From an uncultured Bacteroidales bacterium (lineage in GTDB: Bacteria > Bacteroidota > Bacteroidia > Bacteroidales > P3), in the NCBI GenBank assembly GCA_905234665.1, contig CAJOIV010000001.1, forward strand, positions 1-64,000: a stretch of 64,000 nt of DNA, given 5' to 3'. Under the pieces are notes generated by a model. That model ran no database searches. It worked only from the letters and a program-made list of their open reading frames with translations, and was not told where the DNA came from. The position numbers and the translations under genes were made by a program. Position 1 is the first letter of the stretch. Each line of letters begins with the position of its first letter. This document shows positions 33,541-41,137 of the stretch, one piece after another.

Positions 33541-33630
33541 TGTTTGTTCTTCGTTTGTTCTTCGATTGTATTCCGTTTTGAAAACGAAGAAGAATCGAAG
33601 AACAATCGAAGAACAAACGAAGAAGAAACG
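33541..33630. repeat. Inverted array of 10-11 bp GTTCTTCG(A/T)TT / AATCGAAGAAC repeats upstream of rpoD
   Basis: Two or more copies of GTTTGTTCTTCG on the left are mirrored by three to four copies of CGAAGAACAA on the right around CGTTTTGAAAACG, giving a long imperfect hairpin. It accounts for the middle of the otherwise empty 33398-33835 gap. Confidence 0.75.
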
Positions 33631-33799
33631 AGCCCACGGCAAAGGCGCGGCAAAGCCGCCCCGACCCCATAGGAAAGTTGCGGCATAAGGAGGGAAGCCT
33701 GTTGGGGATGCCACAAAAACGACAGGCCTTTTCCTGCAGTGACGGATGGACTTTCTGCCCCGTTAGCCAATCAAGTTTGGCCATATAAAAAAAAAGTTG

Positions 33800-33807
33800 T
33801 ATATTTG
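33800..33807 (+). promoter_or_regulatory. -7 box of ffh promoter
   Basis: TATATTTG, 28 bases before the ffh ATG; TTTGG at 33776 is a suitable -33 element. Confidence 0.8.
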
Positions 33808-33835
33808 CACTTCATTAGACAGACACGAAGACGAT

Positions 33836-35167
33836 ATGTTCGAAAGTATTAGTAGCAAGATAGAGAAAGCGTTACACACGCTGCGCGGAAAAGGAAGCAT
33901 CACCGATATTAATGTCGCCGAGACCGTCAAGGAGGTGCGCAAGGCCCTGCTGGACGCCGACGTGAGCTACCCCGTGGCAAAAGAATTTACCGACAAGGTG
34001 AAGGCCGAAGCCATGGGCCGCAACGTCATCCAGAGCATCGAACCCGGACAGTTGATGGTGAAGATTGTCCACGAGAAACTGACCGAGCTGATGGGCTCGG
34101 AGGCCGTGGATATCAACATCAAAAGCCAAGCCGGACAGCCCGCAGTCATCCTCATCGCCGGCTTGCAGGGTTCCGGTAAGACCACCTTCAGCGCCAAGCT
34201 GGCCTACCACCTGAAGAACAAACGGGGCAAGAACGTCATGCTCGTTGCGGGCGACGTGTACCGTCCCGCCGCCGTCAGCCAGCTGCAGACCCTCGGCGAG
34301 CAGGTGGGCGTGCCCGTCTTCACCGAGGAGGGCAACACCAACCCCGTCGACATCGCCCAGAAGGCCCTGCGCGACGCAAAACTGAAGGGCGTCAACGTGG
34401 TCATCGTCGATACCGCCGGCCGCTTGGCTGTCGACGAGCAGATGATGGACGAGATTGCCAGCCTGAAGGAAAACCTCAAGCCGCAGGAGACCCTCTTCGT
34501 GGTCGACTCGATGACCGGCCAGGACGCCGTGAACACCGCCAAGGCCTTCAACGAGCGCATCGACTACGACGGCGTGGTGCTCACCAAACTCGACGGCGAC
34601 ACCCGCGGCGGCGCGGCCCTCACCATCCGCTACTCCGTCCAGAAACCCATCAAGTTCGTCGGCATCGGCGAGAAGATGGACGCCCTCGACGTGTTCCACC
34701 CCGACCGCATGGCCAACCGCATCCTCGGCATGGGCGACGTGGTCTCCCTCGTGGAGCGCGCCCAGGAGCAGTACGACGAAGCCGAGGCCCGCAAGATACA
34801 GAAGAAACTCATCCACAACGAGTATAACTTCGAGGACTTCCTCTCGCAAATCGCCCAGGTGAAGAAGATGGGCAGCATGAAGGACCTCATCGGCATGATT
34901 CCCGGCATGGGCAAACTGACCAAAGACGTGGAGATTGGCGACGACGCCTTCGTGCCCATCGAGTCGATGATCGGCAGCATGACCCCCTACGAGCGCCGCA
35001 ACCCCTCGTGCCTCAACGGCAGCCGCAAACAGCGCATCGCCGCCGGCAGCGGCCGCAGCATCCAGGAGCTCAACCGCTTCCTCAAGCAGTTCGAGGAGAC
35101 ACGCAAGATGATGCGCACCATCAGCACCAAAGGCAAACTCCCCCAGCCCCAACGCCGCAGGCGGTAG
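33836..35167 (+). CDS. ffh: Signal recognition particle protein Ffh
   Basis: 443 residues from the ATG at 33836. N-domain helices (about 1-85), the SRP GTPase G-domain (about 100-295) with GLQGSGKTT, DTAGR, TKLDGDTRGG and GIGEKMDALDVF, and a C-terminal methionine-rich M domain (about 325-443) with KKMGSMKDLIGMIPGM and GSGRSIQELNRFLKQFEETRKMM, which binds signal sequences and SRP RNA. Length is normal. It targets nascent membrane and secreted proteins to FtsY. No SRP RNA gene is visible nearby. Confidence 0.97.
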   Translation: MFESISSKIEKALHTLRGKGSITDINVAETVKEVRKALLDADVSYPVAKEFTDKVKAEAMGRNVIQSIEPGQLMVKIVHEKLTELMGSEAVDINIKSQAGQPAVILIAGLQGSGKTTFSAKLAYHLKNKRGKNVMLVAGDVYRPAAVSQLQTLGEQVGVPVFTEEGNTNPVDIAQKALRDAKLKGVNVVIVDTAGRLAVDEQMMDEIASLKENLKPQETLFVVDSMTGQDAVNTAKAFNERIDYDGVVLTKLDGDTRGGAALTIRYSVQKPIKFVGIGEKMDALDVFHPDRMANRILGMGDVVSLVERAQEQYDEAEARKIQKKLIHNEYNFEDFLSQIAQVKKMGSMKDLIGMIPGMGKLTKDVEIGDDAFVPIESMIGSMTPYERRNPSCLNGSRKQRIAAGSGRSIQELNRFLKQFEETRKMMRTISTKGKLPQPQRRRR

Positions 35168-35174
35168 AAGAAAA

Positions 35175-35247
35175 CTAAAAGGTAAAAAAAAAGGGCGGGA
35201 ACCACTCACACATTCACACATTTACACATTCAAACATTCATCATACT
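35175..35247. repeat. Two short arrays between ffh and folD (CTAAAAG heptamers, then 8-bp CACACATT units)
   Basis: CTAAAAG, GTAAAAA at 35175-35188, then 8-bp units CACACATT (35207), CACACATT, TACACATT, CAAACATT (to 35238), ending 10 bp before the folD ATG. The array fills most of the intergenic space. Confidence 0.78.
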
Positions 35248-36117
35248 ATGCAGATTTTAGACGGCAAGGCTTTGGCCCTGCAAATCAAAGAAGAGATAGC
35301 CAACGAAGTGCGCCAGCTGAGAGCCAAAGGCATGCGCGCGCCCCATTTGGCAGCAGTAATCGTCGGCACCGACGGTGCCAGCCAGACCTATGTGGCCAAC
35401 AAAGAGAAATCCTCGCACGAGGTGGGATTCACCTCCTCGGTCTACCGCATGGCCGAAAGCACCACAGAGGAGCAGCTTCTCGAGACCATCCAGTTCCTCA
35501 ACAACGACGAGGAGATTGACGGATTCATCGTCCAGCTGCCCCTGCCCAAGCACATCAACGAGCAGAAGGTCATCAACGCCATCTCGCCCGACAAGGACGT
35601 GGACGGTTTCACCCCCATCAACATCGGCCGCATGGTGCTGGGCGAAGAGGCTTTCGTCCCCGCCACCCCGATGGGCATCTGCACCCTCCTACAGCGCTAC
35701 GGCGTGCCCACCAGCGGGCAGCACTGCGTGGTGCTGGGCCGCAGCAATATCGTCGGCACTCCTGTGGCCAACCTGCTCAGCCGCAAAGGCGTGGACTGCA
35801 CCGTCACCCTCTGCCACAGCCGCACCAAAAACCTGCCCGAACTGACCCGCCAGGCCGACATCCTCGTGGCAGCCATCGGCAAGCCCAAGTTTGTCACCTC
35901 CGACATGGTCAAGGAGGGCGTCACCATCATCGACGTGGGCATCCACCGCATTCCCGACGACACCAAGAAGAACGGCTACAGCATCATCGGCGACGTGGAC
36001 CACGCCAATGTCGACAAGCATTGCAGCGCCGTGACCCCCGTTCCCGGCGGCGTCGGCCCCCTCACCATCGTCTCACTCCTCCAGAACACTCTGAAAGCCT
36101 ACAAAAAGAAGCTGTGA
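35248..36117 (+). CDS. folD: Bifunctional methylenetetrahydrofolate dehydrogenase/cyclohydrolase FolD
   Basis: 289 residues. Interconverts 5,10-methylene-, methenyl- and 10-formyl-tetrahydrofolate with NADP. Conserved features: the catalytic Lys region TYVANKEKSSHEVGF, VQLPLPKHINEQKVINAISPDKDVDGF, the NADP fold GRSNIVGTPVANLL, and the C-terminal PVPGGVGPLTIVSLLQNT. Length and start are standard. Co-directional with ffh but separated by repeat arrays. Its stop codon lies in a CTGTGAG heptamer unit. Confidence 0.97.
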   Translation: MQILDGKALALQIKEEIANEVRQLRAKGMRAPHLAAVIVGTDGASQTYVANKEKSSHEVGFTSSVYRMAESTTEEQLLETIQFLNNDEEIDGFIVQLPLPKHINEQKVINAISPDKDVDGFTPINIGRMVLGEEAFVPATPMGICTLLQRYGVPTSGQHCVVLGRSNIVGTPVANLLSRKGVDCTVTLCHSRTKNLPELTRQADILVAAIGKPKFVTSDMVKEGVTIIDVGIHRIPDDTKKNGYSIIGDVDHANVDKHCSAVTPVPGGVGPLTIVSLLQNTLKAYKKKL

Positions 36118-36131
36118 GTTTTAAGTGATGC

Positions 36132-36266
36132 GACAGCCAGCTGCTCCCCCTATGAGAGCGGTCTCCAGTGGAGACCGCGAGGGCGACGAGGCGAATAGTC
36201 CGAGGAGCCGAGCCACTCCTTGCCTCCAAATCCTCCTCATGCTCCCCGAAGGGGGGAGGAGTGTGT
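36132..36266. repeat. Palindromic repeat element, copy F (diverged, with a different internal hairpin)
   Basis: The right end GGAGGAGTGTGT is conserved and a CTGCTCCCCC left part is recognisable, but the central palindrome is replaced by a perfect GCGGTCTCCA-G-TGGAGACCGC hairpin (36158-36178). It occupies almost all of the gap between folD and the thiamine pyrophosphokinase gene and is preceded by three heptamer units. Confidence 0.75.
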
Positions 36267-36273
36267 CAGAAAC

Positions 36274-36963
36274 TCAAACCTCCAAAAGATAAACAAGCAA
36301 CGTGCCACCGCGGACCATGAAGGTCTCAGCGGTGGCTTCATTTAATGTCCCTTGCCACCACTGCGTGAGGCAGCGTCCGTCGACAGGCCACTTCAGCCCT
36401 TCCAGCGTGACAGGCACATCGGGCGTGAGCGAGATGATGGACACTTGCTGCCCTGGCCACGTCGCGATGCGGGCCTCGCCCCGCACGGGGAGGAATGTGC
36501 CATAATCCGTCAGCAGGCGGAACGCGATTCCGGGGTACTGCTCCATATAATATGCCAGCAGGCTGATGTTCCCCAGCGTGTGGTCCTCCCTCAGCCCTGT
36601 TGCCCCGAGAATCGTGATGCAGTCAGACTGCACCCCCTCGACAGCGCGGGCATCCCGTTGGGACCCGGAGGAGCGTAATTCCTTCACCACATACTTCACC
36701 GACTTGGTCAAGTCGTTGTATTCCTGTTCCTCCACCTTGACCCGCACGAAGTCGATTCCCATGGCCTCGGCCTCTTTCAACACCTCGGGCGAGAGAGAGT
36801 CCCCGTCGCCCACCACGGCGACCGGCTGCCGTCCTTTCCCTTCCCACCTGATGTATTTTTCGAATGCCCCGTCACAGCAGACCACCCTGTCGGCGGCTGC
36901 GAGAGTGTCGAGAAGACTCTTTCTTTGCGGGAAATCCCCATTGGCTATTATCGTGATATTCAT
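36274..36963 (-). CDS. Thiamine pyrophosphokinase
   Basis: 229 residues from the ATG at 36963. Transfers pyrophosphate from ATP to thiamine. The N-terminal catalytic domain has ANGDFP, CCDGAFEKY, VVGDGDSLSPE, the NDLTKSVKYV segment and GATGLREDHTLGN; the C-terminal beta domain binds thiamine. A segment of about 18 residues (SSGSQRDARAVEGVQSD) between the last two motifs is longer than I expect for the family and coincides with a GC-rich imperfect hairpin, so it may be another interspersed insert. Divergent from sdaA with its own -7 box. Confidence 0.88.
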   Translation of the reverse strand: MNITIIANGDFPQRKSLLDTLAAADRVVCCDGAFEKYIRWEGKGRQPVAVVGDGDSLSPEVLKEAEAMGIDFVRVKVEEQEYNDLTKSVKYVVKELRSSGSQRDARAVEGVQSDCITILGATGLREDHTLGNISLLAYYMEQYPGIAFRLLTDYGTFLPVRGEARIATWPGQQVSIISLTPDVPVTLEGLKWPVDGRCLTQWWQGTLNEATAETFMVRGGTLLVYLLEV

Positions 36964-36999
36964 AACAATTGGACGCTTGTGCAGAAAAGTATCCGAATG

Positions 37000-37007
37000 C
37001 AAAAGTA
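37000..37007 (-). promoter_or_regulatory. -7 box of the thiamine pyrophosphokinase gene
   Basis: Minus-strand TACTTTTG, 37 bases upstream of the ATG. Confidence 0.75.
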
Positions 37008-37038
37008 CAAATAATCCCGCAATATCGGAAAAAAATCG

Positions 37039-37046
37039 TACTTTTG
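37039..37046 (+). promoter_or_regulatory. -7 box of sdaA
   Basis: TACTTTTG nine bases before the ATG, giving a very short leader. Confidence 0.75.
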
Positions 37047-37055
37047 CAGTTTGGT

Positions 37056-38264
37056 ATGGAATCCATCAAGAAGATATACAAGCGGGGCTACGGCCCTTCG
37101 AGCAGCCACACGATGGGGCCCCACAGGGCCGCGGAGCTCTTCAAGGGAAGGGCGCCACAGGCTGTGCGCTACCGCGTGACGCTCTACGGCTCACTCGCCG
37201 CCACCGGCAAGGGACACCACACAGACATGGCCATCCGCCGCGGCCTCGCGCCCACGGATGTGGAGATTGTGTGGAAGCCCGACATCGTCAAGCCTTTCCA
37301 CCCCAACGGGATGCTTTTCGAAGCACTGGACGCCGACGGCAACACAATGAAAGACTGGCTGGTGTACAGCATCGGCGGCGGCGACCTCTCTACTGAGAAG
37401 GGTCTCGTTCCGATAGATATACCTGCCAGCGGGTTCCCCGTCTACCCCCACAACACCATGACCGAAGTCATGGAATACATGGCGAAAGAAGGCCTCGGTT
37501 TCTGGGAGTATGTAGAGCGTCACGAGGATGAGAGCCTGTGGGACTACCTCGAAGCCATGTGGCAGCAGATGCAGCTGACCATCGAGGCCGGACTGCAGAA
37601 CGACCGCGTCATCCCCGGCGGCCTGCACCTGCGCAGCAAAGCACACCAATACTATATCCGCGCCTCGGCATTCAAGCCTTCCCTCCAGAGCCGCGCGCTG
37701 GTGGCCGCCTATGCCCTCGCCACCAGCGAGGAGAACGCCTACGGCGGCATGATTGTCACCGCACCCACCTGTGGCTCGTCGGGCGTGCTCCCCGCCGTGC
37801 TCTACCACCTGAAGAAAGCCCACAACTTCAGCGACACAGAGATACTCCGCGCCATGGCTACAGCGGGCATCTTCGCCAACGTCATCAAGTCCCTGGCCTC
37901 CATCTCGGGTGCCGAAGTGGGCTGCCAAGGTGAGGTGGGTAGCGCCTGCGTGATGGCCGCCGTGGCCGCCAACCAACTCTTCGGCGGGAGCCCCCAGCAG
38001 ATAGAATACGCCGCCGAGATGGCCATGGAGCACAACCTGGGCCTGACCTGCGACCCGATGTGCGGACTTGTCCAGATTCCCTGCATCGAACGCAATGCCA
38101 TGGCCGCCCTCCGCGCCCTCGACATCAACATCTACGCCATGATGAGCGACGGCAAGCACATCATCTCTTTCGACAAGGTGGTGCGCACCATGAACCGCAC
38201 CGGCAAGGACCTCCCCAGCCTCTACCGCGAGACCTCGATGGGCGGCCTGGCCGTGGATAATTGA
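37056..38264 (+). CDS. sdaA: L-serine ammonia-lyase (iron-sulfur L-serine dehydratase)
   Basis: 402 residues from the ATG at 37056, immediately after the promoter. Converts L-serine to pyruvate and ammonia. The beta subunit-like N-terminal part has YGPSSSHTMGPHRAA; the alpha part has the cluster-binding cysteines in APTCGSSGVLPAVL and CDPMCGLVQIPCIERN. Single-chain arrangement with normal length. The last codon before the stop and the TGA itself come from a heptamer array, so the original C-terminus may have been a little longer. SstT in the same window could supply serine. Confidence 0.95.
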   Translation: MESIKKIYKRGYGPSSSHTMGPHRAAELFKGRAPQAVRYRVTLYGSLAATGKGHHTDMAIRRGLAPTDVEIVWKPDIVKPFHPNGMLFEALDADGNTMKDWLVYSIGGGDLSTEKGLVPIDIPASGFPVYPHNTMTEVMEYMAKEGLGFWEYVERHEDESLWDYLEAMWQQMQLTIEAGLQNDRVIPGGLHLRSKAHQYYIRASAFKPSLQSRALVAAYALATSEENAYGGMIVTAPTCGSSGVLPAVLYHLKKAHNFSDTEILRAMATAGIFANVIKSLASISGAEVGCQGEVGSACVMAAVAANQLFGGSPQQIEYAAEMAMEHNLGLTCDPMCGLVQIPCIERNAMAALRALDINIYAMMSDGKHIISFDKVVRTMNRTGKDLPSLYRETSMGGLAVDN

Positions 38265-38293
38265 GAATTGGAAAATGAGAATTGAAAATTGAA
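38259..38293. repeat. Heptamer array, five units (AATTGAG type), at the 3' end of sdaA
   Basis: Units AATTGAG, AATTGGA, AAATGAG, AATTGAA, AATTGAA (35 bp). The sdaA TGA stop is inside unit 1. Confidence 0.9.
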
Positions 38294-38302
38294 ACCCGCG
38301 AT

Positions 38303-38356
38303 AGCCACTCCTCCCCTAAGTTAGGGGAGGTGCCCCAAAGGGGCGGAGGAGTGTGT
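38303..38356. repeat. Palindromic repeat element, copy E (half-size)
   Basis: One CTCCCCTAAGTTAGGGGAG palindrome, conserved GAGGAGTGTGT right end, sandwiched between two five-unit heptamer arrays. Confidence 0.88.
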
Positions 38357-38391
38357 TAAGAACTAAGAATTAAGAGCTAAGAAGTAAGATA
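38357..38391. repeat. Heptamer array, five units (TAAGAAn type), abutting element copy E
   Basis: Units TAAGAAC, TAAGAAT, TAAGAGC, TAAGAAG, TAAGATA (35 bp), starting at the base after the palindromic element and ending 18 bp before the next ATG. Confidence 0.9.
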
Positions 38392-38409
38392 AATAAAGAC
38401 ACAAGAAAT

Positions 38410-38943
38410 ATGAAGAAAATCATCCCTTCCCTTTTCCTGATGGTTGCCGCCCTCGGCGCCAGCGCCCAGACCCAGGCCACGGAAGAGCCTGTACGCAACC
38501 TTCAGTTCTCACTCCCCATCTGGCCCGAAAAGGTGTGGCCGTCGGAGTACGCCAACTACAACAACGACGTGCACAACTGCTGCGAATGGCTGCTCAACGC
38601 CGCGGCGGGCTACAACGCTCCCAAGCGCGAGGAATGCACCAATTTCCTCCTTCGTTGGCTGGAAGGCTCACCGGAAGTGAGAGTCTATCTTGTCGACGGC
38701 CTGGTAGACGTGAACAACCCCGACCTTCTCATTGCTTATATCGCCGCCTGGACGCGCCACGAACTCGACAATCCCGAGGACAGCCCCCTGATCTGCGCCA
38801 ACGTGGCAGTGGACGAAATGCTGAAGTACTACGATGAGAACAGCCAAGTCATCGGGAAGTCCAAGCTGGTCAAGAAACTGCTGAAACTCCGTTCCCAGAG
38901 CAAACTCGCCCCATACGTGAAGCAATGCCTGCTGGGAAAATGA
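38410..38943 (+). CDS. Small exported protein of unknown function
   Basis: 177 residues. A clear Sec signal peptide (LFLMVAALGASAQ, cleavage at about residue 19) is followed by a mostly helical protein with a Cys pair (NCCEW), the repeat-like element NPDLLIAYIAAWTRHELDNPED and a basic C-terminus. I do not recognise the family; helical Bacteroidales periplasmic proteins of this size are common. Followed 53 bp later by a lipoprotein gene on the same strand, with a heptamer array in the gap, and probably co-expressed with it. Confidence 0.75.
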   Translation: MKKIIPSLFLMVAALGASAQTQATEEPVRNLQFSLPIWPEKVWPSEYANYNNDVHNCCEWLLNAAAGYNAPKREECTNFLLRWLEGSPEVRVYLVDGLVDVNNPDLLIAYIAAWTRHELDNPEDSPLICANVAVDEMLKYYDENSQVIGKSKLVKKLLKLRSQSKLAPYVKQCLLGK

Positions 38944-38962
38944 AAAAGGATCAACCCTCAAC

Positions 38963-38996
38963 CTAATTCCTCATTTCTCATTCCTAATTCCTAATT
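38963..38996. repeat. Heptamer array, five units, abutting the lipoprotein ATG
   Basis: Units CTAATTC, CTCATTT, CTCATTC, CTAATTC, CTAATT(A), the last running directly into ATG at 38997. Confidence 0.9.
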
Positions 38997-39728
38997 ATGA
39001 AACACTCCCTCCCCCTTTTAGCTTTTAGTTTTTACCTTTTAGTTTCCCTGTCCTCCTGCACCACCAAGGAGCCTGCCCCCGAGCCCTTCAACCTCAACGG
39101 CACCTGCTGGACCGACGGCTACGAATTCTTCGTCGGACAGCCCGACACCATCACCAACGACAGCACTCTCCTCCTCTTCATCGGAGGCAACCTCCACGAA
39201 GGGGGCTACGGATTCGCCCTGCAGCGCCTCTCGGCCGACACCTTCCTCATCCGGGCCATCCCCGGCTCGCCCATGGTGGCCGTGGGCATGGAGGGTGACA
39301 CCGCCACCCTCGACAGCCTCGCCAGCGGACGCATCCTCGTGTGCCACCGCCCCAACGATCCGGAATGCGACACCCTCGAGATGTACGACCCCGGCGACAT
39401 GACGCCCTACGACGCCTTCGCACGCATCATCCTCCAGAAACGCCTCGACGACCTGAAAGGCATCTACACTGACGCCAAGAGCGGCATGACCTTCGAGTTC
39501 GCCGACACCCTCTTCATCCGCACTCCCAGCAACGGCAAGGCCGACACCGCCACCTTCCACATCTTCTATTCTTTCGACATGCCGACCCACGCCCTCATCC
39601 TCTCCTCGGGCGAGAAGCTCTGGTATGAAAAGACCGCCGTCGGCCTCGACCTCTTCACCGCCAAATACTGGATTGCCGAGGAAGATTACTCCCAGGACAA
39701 GCCCCTCTACCGCCTCACACGGCAGTAA
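38997..39728 (+). CDS. Lipoprotein of unknown function with repeat-encoded signal peptide
   Basis: 243 residues. The signal LLAFSFYLLVSLSSC ends in a lipobox Cys at about residue 20, so the protein is anchored by lipid in the outer or inner membrane. The signal's hydrophobic core is coded by a four-unit CTTTTAG heptamer array. The mature part is beta-rich with repeated strands (RILVCHRPNDPECDTLEMYDPGD) and no motif I recognise. Expressed after the small exported protein and followed by a strong bidirectional terminator. Confidence 0.72.
   Translation: MKHSLPLLAFSFYLLVSLSSCTTKEPAPEPFNLNGTCWTDGYEFFVGQPDTITNDSTLLLFIGGNLHEGGYGFALQRLSADTFLIRAIPGSPMVAVGMEGDTATLDSLASGRILVCHRPNDPECDTLEMYDPGDMTPYDAFARIILQKRLDDLKGIYTDAKSGMTFEFADTLFIRTPSNGKADTATFHIFYSFDMPTHALILSSGEKLWYEKTAVGLDLFTAKYWIAEEDYSQDKPLYRLTRQ
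39015..39042. repeat. Heptamer array encoding a lipoprotein signal-peptide core, four units
   Basis: Units CTTTTAG, CTTTTAG, TTTTTAC, CTTTTAG, then TTTCC. It is the inverse of the unit family at 1382. Confidence 0.88.
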
Positions 39729-39746
39729 GCCTTATGAACGTACCAT

Positions 39747-39785
39747 AAGAAAAGCGTCCGGGTTTTGAACCGGACGCTTTTCTTA
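39747..39785. terminator. Bidirectional rho-independent terminator
   Basis: Stem AAGAAAAGCGTCCGG / CCGGACGCTTTTCTT between the convergent lipoprotein and aqpZ genes. Confidence 0.9.
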
Positions 39786-39799
39786 TAGACAGACTGTAA

Positions 39800-40534
39800 T
39801 CAGTCTTTCTTGCAGCCCTTCTTGCAGCAGCATTCACCGACGAGGCACTTGTATGCCAGACCGGCGAGGGCGGCACCCACGAGAGGCGCAACGATGAAGA
39901 GCCACAGCTGGCCGCAGGCGCTCCAGCCGTCGGCATTGCTGAAGATGGCCTGGCTGATGCTGCGGGCAGGGTTGACGCTGGTGTTGGTCAGGGGGATGCT
40001 GACGAGGTGGATGAGCGTCAGGGTGAGACCGATGGCGAGGCCGGCAGCCTTGGTGTTGCTGCGCTCGTCGGTGGCGCCGAGGATAACCATCAGAAAGACA
40101 AAGGTGAGCAGAGCCTCGACGAGGAAGGCACCCCACATGGAGACACTCTGGTAGTCGGCATTGCCCGTGGCGGCGGCGAAGTCGGCACCAAAGCCGTTGG
40201 CGGCGAAGACTCCCGTCTGTCCCAATCCCGCTGCATGCCAGACGGCATAGAGGACAGCACCGGCAACAATGGCGCCGATGACCTGGCTCACCCAGTAGAG
40301 AAGCATGTCCTTGAAGCTCATACGTCCATTGACCCACACGCCGAACGAGACTGCGGGGTTGAGATGGGCACCACTGATATGGCCTATGCCATAAGCCATT
40401 GCGATGACGGTGAGACCAAAGGCGATAGCGACGCCCAGGAATCCGACATGTCCGAACAGCGCGGTACCGCAGCCGCCAAGGACCAGCACGAAGGTTCCAA
40501 GCCCTTCAGCAAACATTTTGTTACAAATCTTCAT
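39800..40534 (-). CDS. aqpZ: Aquaporin Z-type water channel
   Basis: 244 residues, six membrane helices and two NPA boxes (AHLNPAVSFG and SVNPARSISQ). The residues around them match AqpZ water channels rather than glycerol facilitators (Arg after the second NPA, His and small residues in the filter). A short C-terminal tail, CLVGECCCKKGCKKD, is unusually rich in Cys and Lys and may be cytoplasmic. Monocistronic, bounded by the terminator at 39747. No clear -7 box was found in the 291-bp upstream gap on this strand. Confidence 0.94.
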   Translation of the reverse strand: MKICNKMFAEGLGTFVLVLGGCGTALFGHVGFLGVAIAFGLTVIAMAYGIGHISGAHLNPAVSFGVWVNGRMSFKDMLLYWVSQVIGAIVAGAVLYAVWHAAGLGQTGVFAANGFGADFAAATGNADYQSVSMWGAFLVEALLTFVFLMVILGATDERSNTKAAGLAIGLTLTLIHLVSIPLTNTSVNPARSISQAIFSNADGWSACGQLWLFIVAPLVGAALAGLAYKCLVGECCCKKGCKKD

Positions 40535-40738
40535 GGTACAATAGGTTTAATTGGTTAATACTTTAGCCCCTTTAACGAAACCTAACATAATTTATTGTAT
40601 CCTTCGCAACAAAAAACAAGCCGGTGTAGGCTCTAACTGGACAAAAGAAAGAGCTGTCCTTTCTTTCAGGAAACATCGTAGAAATACGGTTTTCCACGAA
40701 TAGAACAAATTATTTTTCGCTGAATGGAAAAAAATGAG

Positions 40739-40746
40739 TACTTTTG
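40739..40746 (+). promoter_or_regulatory. -7 box of the mntA/hepT operon
   Basis: TACTTTTG, 79 bases before the mntA ATG. The remaining part of the 40535-40825 gap shows nothing else recognisable. Confidence 0.7.
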
Positions 40747-40825
40747 CAAATTGAAAACATCCACTATCATGATCCCCAAAAGAGTCACTTTTCAAATATA
40801 ACGTAAGAGAGGAGGGAATACAACT

Positions 40826-41137
40826 ATGAGCACACAGCAGATAACCCAGACCATCGCCGACTACTTCAAGACACAACCTGTCTTGAAGGCGTGGCTTTTT
40901 GGTTCCTTCGCCCGTGGCGAGGAGACCCCCCGTAGTGATGTGGATATACTTTTTGTGCCGGACTATGCTTCAGGCAAACCGTTCACGCTGTTTACCCACG
41001 GTGGTATGCTGATGGACTTGCAGGAACTATTGGGTCGTGATGTTGATTTGGTAGTGGACGGTACGCTTCGCCCATACGCTGAGAAAACTGCCAACCGCGA
41101 TAAAATACTGATTTATGAGAGAAAGAGCGAGAGATAA
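40826..41137 (+). CDS. mntA: MntA-type minimal nucleotidyltransferase antitoxin
   Basis: 103 residues. The nucleotidyltransferase motif GSFARGEETPRSDVDIL (GS-x10-DxD) is complete, followed by VDLVVDGTL. In the HepT/MntA type VII toxin-antitoxin systems this protein polyadenylylates the HEPN toxin partner near its active site and silences it. It is the first gene of an overlapping pair, with an AGGAGGG ribosome site just upstream, unusual for this genome. The system acts in plasmid or phage-defence settings in other bacteria; the function here is inferred. Confidence 0.9.
   Translation: MSTQQITQTIADYFKTQPVLKAWLFGSFARGEETPRSDVDILFVPDYASGKPFTLFTHGGMLMDLQELLGRDVDLVVDGTLRPYAEKTANRDKILIYERKSER

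Noticed and set aside
33836-35247. SRP RNA gene near ffh
   Set aside because: No GGUCAGG/GGAAGG-type conserved tetraloop region was found in the ffh neighbourhood.
38259-38391. CRISPR-like array
   Set aside because: Units are only 7 bp with no spacers and no cas genes nearby.
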